Source of the DNA: Acidimicrobiia bacterium
GTDB taxonomy: Bacteria > Actinomycetota > Acidimicrobiia > IMCC26256 > JAMXLJ01
DNA: 43,360 nucleotides
NCBI GenBank assembly: GCA_024281095.1
Contig: JAMXLJ010000078.1
Span: 1-43,360, forward strand
Direction of reading: 5' to 3'
The position numbers were made by a program, and so were the translations under genes. Under the pieces are notes generated by a model. That model was not told the origin of the DNA. It saw only the letters and a program-made list of their open reading frames with translations, and made no database searches. The stretch's first letter is position 1, and every line of letters starts with the position of its first letter. Shown here in pieces: positions 16,851-26,220 of this stretch.

Positions 16851-17926
16851 CAGAGCCGCTCCCCGTGCTGCATCGCGAAGCGCACGCTTCGGCGCATCCC
16901 CTCGAACAGCGCGACCTGGGGGTCGTAACCCAGCTCCGCACGCGCTCGGCTGATGTCGCAGGCGATCGTGTCCTTCAGTTCGCCGAGCACATGGATCGCC
17001 TGCTGGTAGAGCCCGCGCCGTTGCAGCAAGCCGTCGGCCTTCGTCGCGATCTCCGCGGCGACACGCGGGATGCGGGGCTGGCGCTGCGTCACCTGCAGCC
17101 CTTCGGCCTCGAGCGCTTCGCGCACCGTGTCGAAAATCGTGCGCAGCTCGTACGGATCCGCGTCGGCGATCCAGTACGCGCGTCCCGGCGCCGCCGCGGC
17201 ATGCTCCGCGCAGAGCAGGCCGTCCACCAGGTTGCCGGTGAACACCATGGACCGCTGTTGCGTGCCGTCTCCGATCAACGGAAAGCGACCGCGGCGAATC
17301 GCGGAGAGAAACTGCGTCTGGCGGGCCGGCTGCTCGGGCCCGTAGAACCACGGGGCGCGCAGGATCACGGTGGGCACGTCGCCGCGCTCATGGCTCTGCT
17401 TCACGAGGAGCTCCGCCTCCATCTTCGACTGCCCGTAACCCATGTAGGGGTTGTAGGGCGAGTCCTCGGTGAAGCGGTCCAAGGGTGTGGGGTTCGCGCC
17501 AAAGGGCGAGTTCGATGACACGTGCAGGAAGCGACCCGCGGCCGCTCGGCGCGCGCGGTCGAGCGCGAGCTCGGTGCCGCCCACATTGACGTCGAAGAAC
17601 TCGCGTGTCCGTCCGACCGGGTGGATCACCGCAGCCGCGTGGAACACCGTCGCGCCCGACACGTCGTCGAAGAGCTTGTCGAGCGCGACGGGATCGCGAA
17701 CGTCGCCGACGATGACCTCGACGCTCGGATCGAGCAGCTCGAGGAGCGGCGCCTCGTCGTCGGACTGGACGAGACAACGGATGCGCGTCCTCGTGCCCAC
17801 GAGGGCCGGAACGAGGTTGCGTCCGAGCCAACCCGCCGCGCCGGTCACCACCGCGTCGACGGCCCGAGGTCCGGCCTGCTGTTCGTCGAGAGCTTCGGTC
17901 AACGAGTTGCTCCTGCTGGAAGGCAT
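16850..17926 (-). CDS. NAD-dependent epimerase/dehydratase (extended SDR), second of pair
   Basis: A 358-residue extended SDR. After about 23 N-terminal residues of low conservation comes VVTGAAGWLGRN (NAD-binding); the active site is VSSNSPFG with YGQSKMEAE. Substrate-side sequence WFYGPEQPARQTQFL and the C-terminal DISRARAELGYDP are typical of 3-beta-HSD-like and nucleotide-sugar enzymes. It is the first gene of a two-gene minus-strand operon with the SDR at 15825-16850. ATG at 17926 has no strong ribosome site, and an internal start is possible. The 71 bases to the divergent acyltransferase must contain both promoters. Confidence 0.87.
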   Translation of the reverse strand: MPSSRSNSLTEALDEQQAGPRAVDAVVTGAAGWLGRNLVPALVGTRTRIRCLVQSDDEAPLLELLDPSVEVIVGDVRDPVALDKLFDDVSGATVFHAAAVIHPVGRTREFFDVNVGGTELALDRARRAAAGRFLHVSSNSPFGANPTPLDRFTEDSPYNPYMGYGQSKMEAELLVKQSHERGDVPTVILRAPWFYGPEQPARQTQFLSAIRRGRFPLIGDGTQQRSMVFTGNLVDGLLCAEHAAAAPGRAYWIADADPYELRTIFDTVREALEAEGLQVTQRQPRIPRVAAEIATKADGLLQRRGLYQQAIHVLGELKDTIACDISRARAELGYDPQVALFEGMRRSVRFAMQHGERL

Positions 17927-17997
17927 CGCCCGGGACGCGTCCGGAGCGGTTGCTCCCCACCACGGACGTCGGCGTGTGCTGTGGGAGACTACGCGCG

Positions 17998-19407
17998 ATG
18001 ACGACCACGGCTCCGTCGCAAGCGGGCGGCCGCGCCGCGGTCGGTGGGCGATTCCCGTGCTTCGACGGGCTGCGCGCCATCGCCGCCGTATCGGTGCTGC
18101 TGACGCACGTGGCCTTCTCGGCCGGCGCGAACACGGGCAGCGTGCTCGGCCGGTACTTCGCCCGCATGGACGCCGGTGTGGCGGTGTTCTTCGTCATCTC
18201 CGGCTTCCTGCTCTACCGCCCGTTCGCCGCCGCGCACCTATCGGACCGCCCTGCACCCGCGACCGGGCCGTACTTCTGGCGACGGTTCCTGCGCATCTAT
18301 CCGGCCTACTGGCTCGTCGTGATCGTCATCGTCTACGTGTTCGCCGACAAGCACATTCACGATCTCGAGAGCTTCGTGCTGTGGTTCGGCCTCGTGCACA
18401 TCTACAGCCAGAAGCACGCCTTCGGCCCGCTCGTGCAGTCGTGGACGCTCGCGACCGAGGTGTCGTTCTACGTCTTCCTCCCGGTGTGGGCATGGCTGAT
18501 CCGTCGCGGCACCCGGAACCGCCCCACGTCGAAGCGGCTGCAGCGCGAGTTGATCGGCCTCGCGTTGCTCGTCGTGGTGTCGGTCGCGTGGAAGGCGTTC
18601 GTCCTGTCGTACGGATTCTCCGACGGCCGCATCGGTCAGTTGAAGATGTGGCTCCCGTGGTGGCTCGACATGTTCGCCGTCGGCATGCTGCTCGCGGTCG
18701 GCAGCGTCCGCGCCGTGCACCTCGAACGGCCGGCGCCGCTACGTCTCGACGCGCGCCGCGCTCCGGCCGTGTGCTGGCTGCTCGCGCTCGCGGCGTTCGT
18801 CGCGGTGTCCACCGGCATCGGCATGCCGTACAAGGCGGGCGGCATCCCGCTGCACCTGCTCTGGGGCCAGCACTACCTCTACCTCGCGACCGCGGTGTTT
18901 CTCGTCCTGCCGGCGGTATTCGGCCCGCAGTCTCGCGACAGCGGTCTCGTGCGGCGCTTCCTCATGAATCGCGTCGTGGTGTATCTCGGCGTCGTGTCGT
19001 ACGGCATCTACCTCTGGCACGACCCGTGGATCGACCGGTACGTCTCCTGGACGGGCGTCACGCTGTTCGGCGTCTACCGAAGCAGCACGCCGTTCGCGTG
19101 GCACACCTCGAGCGTCGTGAGCGTGCCGTTCTTCGCGATGATCCTCGCGGTCTTCGCTCTCACCGTGGCCGCCGCCTCCGTGAGCTGGTTCGCCCTCGAG
19201 CGCCCGGTGCTGCGGCTGAAGCGCCTCGGCGAGCGCAGACTCGCGCACCTCACCCCCGGCCCCGCGCCGGTGACGAGCGGCGCCGCGCCGACGCCGCGGC
19301 CGCGGTCATCCGCTCCCGAGCCCGCGTCCAACGGAGAAGGGTCGAGCGGAGAAGGACAGGCCGCCGCGCCCGGCCTCCCCGTACCTCCGGACGGGTCGCA
19401 CCGTTGA
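17998..19407 (+). CDS. Acyltransferase family 3 (OafA/YrhL-like) membrane protein
   Basis: A 469-residue protein with about ten membrane helices. The family signature at the N-terminus, CFDGLRAIAAVSVLLTH, contains the conserved catalytic histidine; GVAVFFVISGFLLYRPF and RFLRIYPAYW follow. Such proteins acylate cell-surface glycans or lipids by moving acyl groups across the membrane. The C-terminal 60 residues are a Pro/Ala-rich cytosolic tail with no known domain. The ATG lacks a Shine-Dalgarno site; a GAGACT hexamer seven bases upstream could be a leaderless -10. It sits in the glycan block, consistent with decorating that product. Confidence 0.9.
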   Translation: MTTTAPSQAGGRAAVGGRFPCFDGLRAIAAVSVLLTHVAFSAGANTGSVLGRYFARMDAGVAVFFVISGFLLYRPFAAAHLSDRPAPATGPYFWRRFLRIYPAYWLVVIVIVYVFADKHIHDLESFVLWFGLVHIYSQKHAFGPLVQSWTLATEVSFYVFLPVWAWLIRRGTRNRPTSKRLQRELIGLALLVVVSVAWKAFVLSYGFSDGRIGQLKMWLPWWLDMFAVGMLLAVGSVRAVHLERPAPLRLDARRAPAVCWLLALAAFVAVSTGIGMPYKAGGIPLHLLWGQHYLYLATAVFLVLPAVFGPQSRDSGLVRRFLMNRVVVYLGVVSYGIYLWHDPWIDRYVSWTGVTLFGVYRSSTPFAWHTSSVVSVPFFAMILAVFALTVAAASVSWFALERPVLRLKRLGERRLAHLTPGPAPVTSGAAPTPRPRSSAPEPASNGEGSSGEGQAAAPGLPVPPDGSHR

Positions 19408-19553
19408 TGTCGAGTGGTACCCCGGCCACGGACGGTGCGGCGACGGGGGTCCGCCGTCCGCGCCTGCTGTTACAGTCACCGGCTCCGCATTCGTCACGTC
19501 ACCGCGTGCGACGATCCGCTGTGCATCGACAGGCCGGCTAGGGCGAGCGATCC

Positions 19554-21257
19554 GTGGCAACCACCCAGGAACGGCGCAAGGCCACAACGGAGACGAGCCC
19601 GGTGGCGCGGCGTCGGGGACTCACGCCGCGCCAGCGCAACCTCCTCGCACTCGGCGTGATCGCGTGCTGCTTCGCCCTGCCCTTGCGCGGCCTGCTCCGC
19701 AGCCAGGGACCGCCGATGGAAGAGGGCTTCATGCTCGTCTTCCCGGAGCGGGTCCTTCACGGCGACCTGCCCAACCGGGACTTCCTCCATCTCTACGGGC
19801 CCGGCAGCCTCTGGGTACTCGCGGGCTGGTTCAAGACCTTCGGCGTGAGCCTGTGGTCGGAGCGGCTGTTCGGCCTGCTCCAGCAGATCGGCATCGTGCT
19901 CGGCGTCTACGGCCTCGCCCGCCGTTGGGGGCGCGCGGTGGCGTTGCCGTGCGCCCTGATCTCGCTCGTGATCATCGTCCCGCCCATCGGGCTCACCGCG
20001 CTCGCCTGGGTCGGCGGCGTCGCGCTCGGGGTGCTCGGCCTGCTCACCGTCGTCGAGGCCCGCAGCACGCCCGATCCCACCCGGGCCGGCCGGCTCGCGC
20101 TGCTCGGCGGGTTCCTGTCCGCGTGGGCTCTGCTCTACCGGCCCGATCTCGTGGTGGCGGTCGCCCTCGGCACCATCGTGATGGCGTGGGGCATGAGCCG
20201 CCCGTTCGTGCGGCGGATCCTGGTCGGCTTCGGCGCCGGCATCTCCTTGTACCTCATCCATCTCTTCACGGCGGGCCCGCGGGCCGTGATCAAGGGAATG
20301 GTCCTCGACCCGGTGATCTATCTCCGGGGCGGACGCCGCTTGCCGATTCCACCGCCCTGGAACCATCTCGACGGCTTCCTGCAGCGGGCCGGCTCATTGC
20401 AGCAGCTGCACTGGCCCATCCCCTCGCTGCGCGCATCGCAACAGCTCACGCTGTGGTTCGTCGGTCTACTGGCGAGCATCCTCACGCTCGTCGTGGTCGG
20501 TGTCCGGACGTTCCGTCGCGATCGGTCACGGTTCGAAGCACGCGTGCTCCTCGCGGTCGCACTGTTCAGCCTCGGCATGGTCCCGCAGGCGCTGCAACGG
20601 GTCGACTCCGCGCACTTCGGCTGGGTCGGGTGCGTGCCCGTCGCCTTCCTTCCCGTCGCGCTCACCGAGATCCTCCGCGTGCGGGCACCCGGCTGGCAGC
20701 CGAGGACCCGCGGGGCGCTGGCCGGTGTCGGGACGCTCCTCGCGCTGCTCCTCGTCGTGCCCTTCTACACGTTCCGCACGTACAGCGACTATGCGGGTCA
20801 GACCTTCGACCAGCATCGCCTCGCCTGGAAGATCGAGCGCAAGGGCCGGGTCTTCTATTACGGACGACCCGACGTCGCCGCGGCCGCGAAACAACTCCTC
20901 GCCAAGGTCGACGAGATCGGCAAGCCCGGCCAGCGCCTGCTCGTGGGCACCACCGATCTGCGCAAGACGCCGTACAGCGACGCGTACCTCTACTACCTGC
21001 TGCCCGAGTACCCGCCGGGCACGTACTACATCGAGATGGACCCGGGCGTCGCGAACCGCAAGGGCTCGAAGCTCGCCCACGACGTGGCGACGTCGGACAT
21101 CGTCATCCTCTCGTCGGTGTGGAACGACTGGAGCGAGCCGAACGACTCACGCAAGGTCGGCTCCGACGTGCCGAACGAGGTGCTGCACCGCGACTTCGTC
21201 GATGTCGGCAGCTACGGCAACGACTTGTACGAGCTGTGGGTCAAGCGTCGTCGGTGA
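19554..21257 (+). CDS. Polytopic glycosyltransferase-like membrane protein
   Basis: A 567-residue protein with about ten membrane helices (residues about 25-420) and a soluble outer C-terminal domain of about 140 residues. The first loop reads MEEGFMLVFPERVLHGDLP then RDFLHLYGPGSLW, reminiscent of GT-C enzymes in which an acidic residue and a following GP/PP mark the active loop. This suggests a polyprenyl-phosphate-sugar transferase, but I cannot assign a family with certainty. GTG at 19554 is chosen as the first start; an extended -10-like TGTTACAGT lies at 19468-19476 in the 146-base gap. Its 3' end overlaps the convergent synthase gene by 17 bases. Confidence 0.75.
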   Translation: MATTQERRKATTETSPVARRRGLTPRQRNLLALGVIACCFALPLRGLLRSQGPPMEEGFMLVFPERVLHGDLPNRDFLHLYGPGSLWVLAGWFKTFGVSLWSERLFGLLQQIGIVLGVYGLARRWGRAVALPCALISLVIIVPPIGLTALAWVGGVALGVLGLLTVVEARSTPDPTRAGRLALLGGFLSAWALLYRPDLVVAVALGTIVMAWGMSRPFVRRILVGFGAGISLYLIHLFTAGPRAVIKGMVLDPVIYLRGGRRLPIPPPWNHLDGFLQRAGSLQQLHWPIPSLRASQQLTLWFVGLLASILTLVVVGVRTFRRDRSRFEARVLLAVALFSLGMVPQALQRVDSAHFGWVGCVPVAFLPVALTEILRVRAPGWQPRTRGALAGVGTLLALLLVVPFYTFRTYSDYAGQTFDQHRLAWKIERKGRVFYYGRPDVAAAAKQLLAKVDEIGKPGQRLLVGTTDLRKTPYSDAYLYYLLPEYPPGTYYIEMDPGVANRKGSKLAHDVATSDIVILSSVWNDWSEPNDSRKVGSDVPNEVLHRDFVDVGSYGNDLYELWVKRRR

Positions 21258-21981
21258 CTCGCTTGCGGCCGCGCTCGAAGCGGTCGCGAATCCCCCACCA
21301 GCTCACGAGGCCCATCTCCTCGATCATCACCGCGGCCGACATCTTCGACTGGCCCCGTTCTCGGTCGGTGAAGGTGATGGGCACCTCGGCGATACGCCCA
21401 CCCCACATCGCGACGCGGTACGCGAGCTCGATCTGGAATCCGTAGCCCTTCGCGCGCGTGCTCGCGAAGTCGATCGCCTTCAGCACGTCGGCGCGATACG
21501 CGCGGTAGCCGGATGTGGCGTCGTGCACGCCGGTACGCAACATGAAGCCCGTGTAGAGGTTGCCGTACTTCGACAGGCCCCGCCGGTACCACGGCCAGTG
21601 CGGGATGGATCCGCCGGGGACGTAGCGCGACCCGATCGCAAGGTCCGCGCCGTTCTCGAGCTCGCGCAGCAGAGCCGGGATCGCCCGGGGGTCGTGTGAG
21701 AGGTCCGCGTCGATCTGCATCAGCACGTCGTAACCGCGGTCGACACCGATGGAGAATCCGGCCCGGTATGCGCTTCCCAGGCCTCGCTTCGACGGCCGCC
21801 GCAGGACCTGGATCTGACCGAGCTCGGACCCGACCCGTTCCGCGATGTCGGCCGTCCCGTCGGGGCTGTTGTCGTCGATCACGAGGATGTCCGCGTCGGG
21901 CACGGCCTCGCGCGCGCGACGGAGGAAGTCCTCGATGTTCATCGCCTCGAGGAATGTCGGCGTGCAGATCAGGACGCGCAT
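21241..21981 (-). CDS. Polyprenol monophosphomannose synthase-like GT2 (Ppm1/Dpm1 family)
   Basis: A 246-residue GT2 enzyme without membrane helices. Signatures of dolichol-phosphate mannose synthases are present: PTFLEAMNIEDFL and IDDNSPDGTADI at the N-terminus, the metal-binding DAD in MQIDADLSHDP, GSRYVPGG, ATSGYRAYR, and the C-terminal RERGQSKMS. It makes polyprenyl-phosphate mannose (or a related sugar) from the nucleotide sugar on the cytosolic side. That is the donor type used by the GT39-like and PIG-V-like proteins in this window, so it probably feeds them. ATG at 21981 gives the usual family length; the open frame upstream has no family similarity. Confidence 0.92.
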   Translation of the reverse strand: MRVLICTPTFLEAMNIEDFLRRAREAVPDADILVIDDNSPDGTADIAERVGSELGQIQVLRRPSKRGLGSAYRAGFSIGVDRGYDVLMQIDADLSHDPRAIPALLRELENGADLAIGSRYVPGGSIPHWPWYRRGLSKYGNLYTGFMLRTGVHDATSGYRAYRADVLKAIDFASTRAKGYGFQIELAYRVAMWGGRIAEVPITFTDRERGQSKMSAAVMIEEMGLVSWWGIRDRFERGRKRVTDDA

Positions 21982-22051
21982 CGGCAGGCAGGGTGCTCGA
22001 CGGTGCGCATGGGAGTCAAGGACTCCGCCAGACGACGATCGCCCCGCGCAC

Positions 22052-23641
22052 CTAGCTGGTCGCGCCGCCGCGGGGCGCGGCGTCGGAGATCGACCGCGGG
22101 ATGATCGGCGCGGCCCGGCCGGTGCCGGACTCCGCCGTGCCTTCCCCTTCCTCGTCGCCTTCCTCGTGGTACTCCTGCTCGACGTTGACGCTCCACACGT
22201 CGTGGCGGCCACCAAGGATGTTCTCGACGGTGAGCATCGCGGTGTACATCGAGTGGTCCTGGTTGTTGTACTTGTGCATCCCGTTGCGGCCGACGGGATA
22301 GACGTTCGGGCAGTTCTGCGCGATCCACTGGCGCATCACGTCGACGTTCGCCTTGTAGTGGTCGTCGTAGTGCGGGTACGCCTTGGGCACCCGGACCACG
22401 TAGCCGGCCTCCACGCGCGACGAGTCGGCGAGGCCGAGCGTGTCGAGCTCGCGCTTGGCCTGCTCGATGAGCTCGTCGTCGGGCTTCGTCCACATGTCGT
22501 CACCCTCGGTGACGAAGAACTCGAGCCCGAGGCACGTGCGGCCGTCCTTCACCATGTAGGGCGACCAACGGCCGAAGTTCTGGATCCGGCCCACCGCGAC
22601 GTCGGGATCGTGGATGTAGATCCAGTTGTCGGGGAAGCTGTACTCCTCGGGCACGACGAGCGCGACCGTCATGAAGTCGCGGTACCGCAGGTCGCGCGCG
22701 GCGGCGAGCACGTCGGGCGGCGGCGGGGGGTCCATCGCCTTGACCAACGAGCTCATCGGCATCGACGACACGACGTGTGTGCACTCATAGCGGCTCGGCG
22801 CGCCGTCGGTCTGCGCGGTGACCGCGTAGGCCCGACCGTCGGCGTGGTGCACAGCAGTCACCTTGCTGTTGAACACCACTTTCGTGCCCGCCGCGGTGAC
22901 GAGCTCGGTGGCCTTCTCCCACATCTGGCCCGGCCCGAACTTCGGGTAGTTGAACTCCTCAATGAGGCTCGTCACCTGCTTCGACTTGTCGCGGCCGCGC
23001 TTCAGCGACTTGGGCTTGATGCCCTCCCACAGCGCCTTGAACAGCGACAGGTCCTTCACCCGCTGCGCGCCCCAGTCGGCCGACAGCTCGGAGACCGGCA
23101 CGCCCCAGACCTTCTCGGTGTAGGTCTTGAAGAAGTGCTGATAGAGGCGCCAGCCGAACCGGGCGGCGTAGAAGCCCTCGAGGTGCTCCTGGTCCTTCGG
23201 CGGCTTGACCCGCACCCAGAGGTAGGAGCCCCCGCAGCGCACCGCCTCGACGAAGCCGAGCTGCTTGAGCGCGTTCATCGGGACGATCGGGTAGTCGAAC
23301 AGCTTCCCGCGGTAGAAGATCCGGCTCATGCGGGGACGGCGCAGGAACTCGCCCTCGCCGAGGATCTCGAACCAGAGATCGTCGACCGGCTTCACCTTCG
23401 TGAAGAACCGGTGGCCGCCGATGTCGAAACGCCAGCCGTCACGCTCGACGGTGCGGCTGATGCCGCCCACGACGTCGTCGGCTTCGAGCACCGCCGAGGT
23501 GTGGCCCCGCTTCATCAGCATGTAGGCCGCGGTGAGACCGGCCGGGCCGGCTCCGATGATGACCACTTGCGGCTCGGCACCGGCGTTCCCGCGATGAGCT
23601 TCCGCTCCGCCGTTCGTGTCTGCCGTCGTGTCGTCGCTCAT
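22052..23641 (-). CDS. NAD(P)/FAD-dependent oxidoreductase, amine-oxidase/UGM-like
   Basis: A 529-residue flavoprotein. After about 24 variable residues comes the dinucleotide motif VVIIGAGPAGLTAAYML, then VVGGISRTVERDGWRFDIGGHRFFTK, the second FAD-contact segment of the amine oxidase/protoporphyrinogen oxidase/UDP-galactopyranose mutase superfamily. Later segments include YTEKVWGVPVSEL, and YPHYDDHYKANVD near the C-terminus. Its reaction is not determined; in cell-envelope clusters such proteins are often annotated as UGM-like or protoporphyrinogen-oxidase-like. ATG at 23641 has GGAG five bases upstream. It is 70 bases upstream of the synthase gene on the same strand, so an operon is possible. 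Confidence 0.88.
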   Translation of the reverse strand: MSDDTTADTNGGAEAHRGNAGAEPQVVIIGAGPAGLTAAYMLMKRGHTSAVLEADDVVGGISRTVERDGWRFDIGGHRFFTKVKPVDDLWFEILGEGEFLRRPRMSRIFYRGKLFDYPIVPMNALKQLGFVEAVRCGGSYLWVRVKPPKDQEHLEGFYAARFGWRLYQHFFKTYTEKVWGVPVSELSADWGAQRVKDLSLFKALWEGIKPKSLKRGRDKSKQVTSLIEEFNYPKFGPGQMWEKATELVTAAGTKVVFNSKVTAVHHADGRAYAVTAQTDGAPSRYECTHVVSSMPMSSLVKAMDPPPPPDVLAAARDLRYRDFMTVALVVPEEYSFPDNWIYIHDPDVAVGRIQNFGRWSPYMVKDGRTCLGLEFFVTEGDDMWTKPDDELIEQAKRELDTLGLADSSRVEAGYVVRVPKAYPHYDDHYKANVDVMRQWIAQNCPNVYPVGRNGMHKYNNQDHSMYTAMLTVENILGGRHDVWSVNVEQEYHEEGDEEGEGTAESGTGRAAPIIPRSISDAAPRGGATS

Positions 23642-23800
23642 GTCGCTCCGCGTGCGTCAAAACGGTGTGTGGCTGGCGAGGTCATCCACTGTCGCGCACG
23701 CCGTTACGACCCTGGCGCGCCGCGCGGCGGCTACGGAGTGTAACCGGCGGGCATCGCCGCGAGCCGTTCGTGGGCCCATTCGTGCGCCCGGTCCGCCGCG

Positions 23801-24934
23801 TCAGGGCACGTACGCACCGAAGAAGAGCAGGAGGCTGTACGCGACCAGCCCGGCTCCGCAGGCCACGAAGACGGTTCGGGCGACGAGCTCACGGCGGGTG
23901 ACGATCGCTGTCACCAGCACGAACGGGAACAGCGAGAAGCAGTACCGCTCCATCGAGTCGAGGTTGTGCGCGGAGAGCACCAGGGCGACACCGGCGGCGG
24001 CGAACGCGGTGGCCGACGCCGGGAGCCGCCGGGCCACGAGCACCAGCAGGGCCAGGAACAGCACCGCGGAGACGAAGTGGAGACCCGTCCCGACGTGGTG
24101 GGTTCCGACGAGGGCCGACGCCGAATGCGACAGCGAGGCGACCGGGTCCTGCACCCCGCCGCGTGCGATTCGGCGCTGCTGGAGGTGGAGCGGCTCGAGC
24201 CAGTCGCCGTAGCGCACGCCCACCCACGCGAGGTACGTGCCCGTACCGGCGACCGGCGCCACGACCGAAGCGAGGCGGGCGATGCGGTCGCGGGCGCCCG
24301 CCGCCTTCCAGCCGCGGGCAGCCTCGATCGCCGCGGCGGCCCCGAGCACGGCTCCGAACGGCCGGGTGAGGCCGGCGAGGTACCCCGCGGCCGCCGCGCC
24401 CCACCACCGCCGCCGCCGCAGGCAGAGGTACGCCCCGACCGACAGCGCCATGAACACCGCCTCGGCGTACCCGAGCACGAGCACCGCGGCCGGCGGAGCC
24501 AGCGCGACGAGCCACATCGCCCGGTCGACCGCGGCCTCGTCACCGGTCTCGAGCCGGGTGAGGCGACCCAGCAGCACCGCGAGGACGAGCGCCGCCACGT
24601 TGACGACGAGCAGCAAGGCCGCGGCGTCGCCCGTGACCCAGCCCACGGCCCGCGTCAGCAGAGGGACGAGCGGGAAGAACCGCAGGCTGCCGTCGGCGCG
24701 GTGGTACCCGTGCTCGGCGATGGCGCGGTACCACGCGGCGTCCCACGCGAAGAGTCCCTGCCCGAGGGGAACCGGCCTCGGCCGCGCGCCGACGCTCGTG
24801 GCGCTGAAGCGGGCGAGGGCGAGGGTTGCCCCGACGACCAGCCGCGCGAGCATCCACGGCACGAGCGCGACCCGAACGTCGCGCAGCCAGGTCGCCGTCC
24901 CGGGCTCGCCGACCGCGATCTGGCGCAACGACAC
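23801..24934 (-). CDS. PIG-V-like mannosyltransferase membrane protein
   Basis: A 377-residue polytopic GT-C protein. The first outer loop holds WDAAWYRAIAEHGYH, the PIG-V signature (W-D-x-x-Y-x-x-I-A-x-x-G-Y), then FFPLVPLLTRA; GYLAGLTRPFG is also typical of this family. Bacterial members are taken to be polyprenyl-phosphate-mannose-dependent mannosyltransferases. The frame is open to 25156, but GTG at 24934 puts TM1 (VALVPWMLARLVVGATLAL) close to the N-terminus; a GTG at 25108 is the main alternative. The 251-base gap to the divergent 25186 gene holds promoters only. Confidence 0.85.
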   Translation of the reverse strand: MSLRQIAVGEPGTATWLRDVRVALVPWMLARLVVGATLALARFSATSVGARPRPVPLGQGLFAWDAAWYRAIAEHGYHRADGSLRFFPLVPLLTRAVGWVTGDAAALLLVVNVAALVLAVLLGRLTRLETGDEAAVDRAMWLVALAPPAAVLVLGYAEAVFMALSVGAYLCLRRRRWWGAAAAGYLAGLTRPFGAVLGAAAAIEAARGWKAAGARDRIARLASVVAPVAGTGTYLAWVGVRYGDWLEPLHLQQRRIARGGVQDPVASLSHSASALVGTHHVGTGLHFVSAVLFLALLVLVARRLPASATAFAAAGVALVLSAHNLDSMERYCFSLFPFVLVTAIVTRRELVARTVFVACGAGLVAYSLLLFFGAYVP

Positions 24935-25137
24935 GCTCCCCGCGTGCCGCCGGGCGGGCGCCTCGACATGACGGGTCGCGGGGCCCGCCCGCTCTCCCCC
25001 GGCCGGCTCTTCATTGCGCAACGGCCGCGACGGTACCGCCCGGCCCGGGATGCCGGCGGGACCGCTCAGGAGGGCGTCGTGGGGAACAAAATGGAACAAT
25101 TTGCGCACGCACCTCGTCGCAGCGCAGGCGGGCGCCG

Positions 25138-25143
25138 TACCCT
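25138..25143 (+). promoter_or_regulatory. Candidate -10 hexamer upstream of 25186
   Basis: TACCCT, identical to the hexamer at 14174, lies about 43 bases before the chosen ATG. No -35 is evident. Confidence 0.25.
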
Positions 25144-25185
25144 TCCCCGCAACCACGACCCGTGACGGCCGTCAAGGCGGTGGCG

Positions 25186-25860
25186 ATGCCCGAATATGAG
25201 TACGCGTTCCTGGCGATCACGCGTGTGCGCACCGAATTCGTCGCGCTCGCCGACGGCACGGAGCTCGCGCTCGACAACCGGGGCGTGGAGGCCGTGCTCG
25301 CCGCGTACTTCGACGAACGGGTCGTGCCCGAAGTGCACCGCCGCGACGCGGAGGCCGACAGCGCGTGGCAGCGGGGCCTCGACGAGTTCGCGTCCCAGGT
25401 GCAGGTCGTCCACCGCACCGTGAAGACCGGTGTGCTGGGCCCGCGGGAAGACCGCGTGAACCTCGTGTTCCCCGACGGCAGCGAGGCCGAGGTCTATCCC
25501 GAGGAGATCAACGAGGAGATCGCCCGGCGCTACTCGACTCAGCAGCGCAAGCCGTCACCACGTTCCCTCGCCTTCGAGCAGTGGCTCGCCGAGGCCGGCG
25601 CCACGACGCGGTGGCGGGTGGAATGGCACGCCACCCTCTACATGGACGACGGCGCACGCGAGGTGAGGCTGCAGACCCCACGGGGGTGGACGTACGGCGC
25701 ACCGCTCGACGCGATCGTCCCGTTGCTGAACGAGCTCGGGCGGCGGCGTTGGCGGCTCGTCACCGTCGACGAGGACAAGGGGCTGTACGCCGGGATCGAG
25801 TCGGCGAACAGCGCCGCTCCTGTGCGGATCCGCTACACGTTCGCGCGCGAGCGGCTCTGA
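25186..25860 (+). CDS. Unknown protein with DUF4177-like C-terminus
   Basis: A 224-residue soluble protein. The C-terminal stretch LLNELGRRRWRLVTVDEDKG resembles DUF4177, a short domain of unknown function that pairs a Leu-Asn-x-hydrophobic-Gly helix with a W-x-L-V strand. The rest, including AVLAAYFDERVVPEVHRRDAE, matches nothing I recognise. ATG at 25186 is supported by AAGGCGG about eight bases upstream; an in-frame GTG at 25162 is an alternative. It is divergent from the PIG-V-like gene and convergent with the small gene at 25876. Confidence 0.75.
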   Translation: MPEYEYAFLAITRVRTEFVALADGTELALDNRGVEAVLAAYFDERVVPEVHRRDAEADSAWQRGLDEFASQVQVVHRTVKTGVLGPREDRVNLVFPDGSEAEVYPEEINEEIARRYSTQQRKPSPRSLAFEQWLAEAGATTRWRVEWHATLYMDDGAREVRLQTPRGWTYGAPLDAIVPLLNELGRRRWRLVTVDEDKGLYAGIESANSAAPVRIRYTFARERL

Positions 25861-25875
25861 GCGACGCCCCGCAGG

Positions 25876-26142
25876 TCAGTCCGAGAGGAGCAGGAGCAGC
25901 AAGGGAGCCTCGTCGTGAGGCGCCTCCTCGCCGGCGGGCTCCTCATTCTTCTCCGGCGCCTCCACCGGTGGCGGTCCGTTCGAGAAGTAGACCTTGCGGA
26001 CGCCCGGAGCCAGGTCGGCGACGAGATGGGCGGGATCGCCTTCGAACCCCCATCGCACGGTCTCCACGTCGGGGCCCGGCCGCGCCACGCCGAGCACCGG
26101 TTCGCTGCCGGGCCGCGCATCGCCGACGAGGAGCTCACGCAT
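25876..26142 (-). CDS. Small unknown protein with acidic/Pro C-terminus
   Basis: An 88-residue protein, unrecognised. The N-terminal part (MRELLVGDARPGSEPVLGVA, then PAHLVADLAPGVRKVYF) looks folded; the tail is a Pro/Glu-rich linker ending in a run of six leucines before SD. No membrane or metal motif is clear. The ATG lacks an obvious Shine-Dalgarno site. No larger ORF competes convincingly, and the next minus-strand gene lies 78 bases upstream, so it may be the second gene of a unit with the HATPase protein. Confidence 0.55.
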   Translation of the reverse strand: MRELLVGDARPGSEPVLGVARPGPDVETVRWGFEGDPAHLVADLAPGVRKVYFSNGPPPVEAPEKNEEPAGEEAPHDEAPLLLLLLSD

Positions 26143-26220
26143 CCGTCGAACCGTAGCGGGCTCGACATCGCGTGGCGACCGCTTCGCGCAGGTTCGGCGG
26201 GCGCACGGTTCGCGCTCGCG

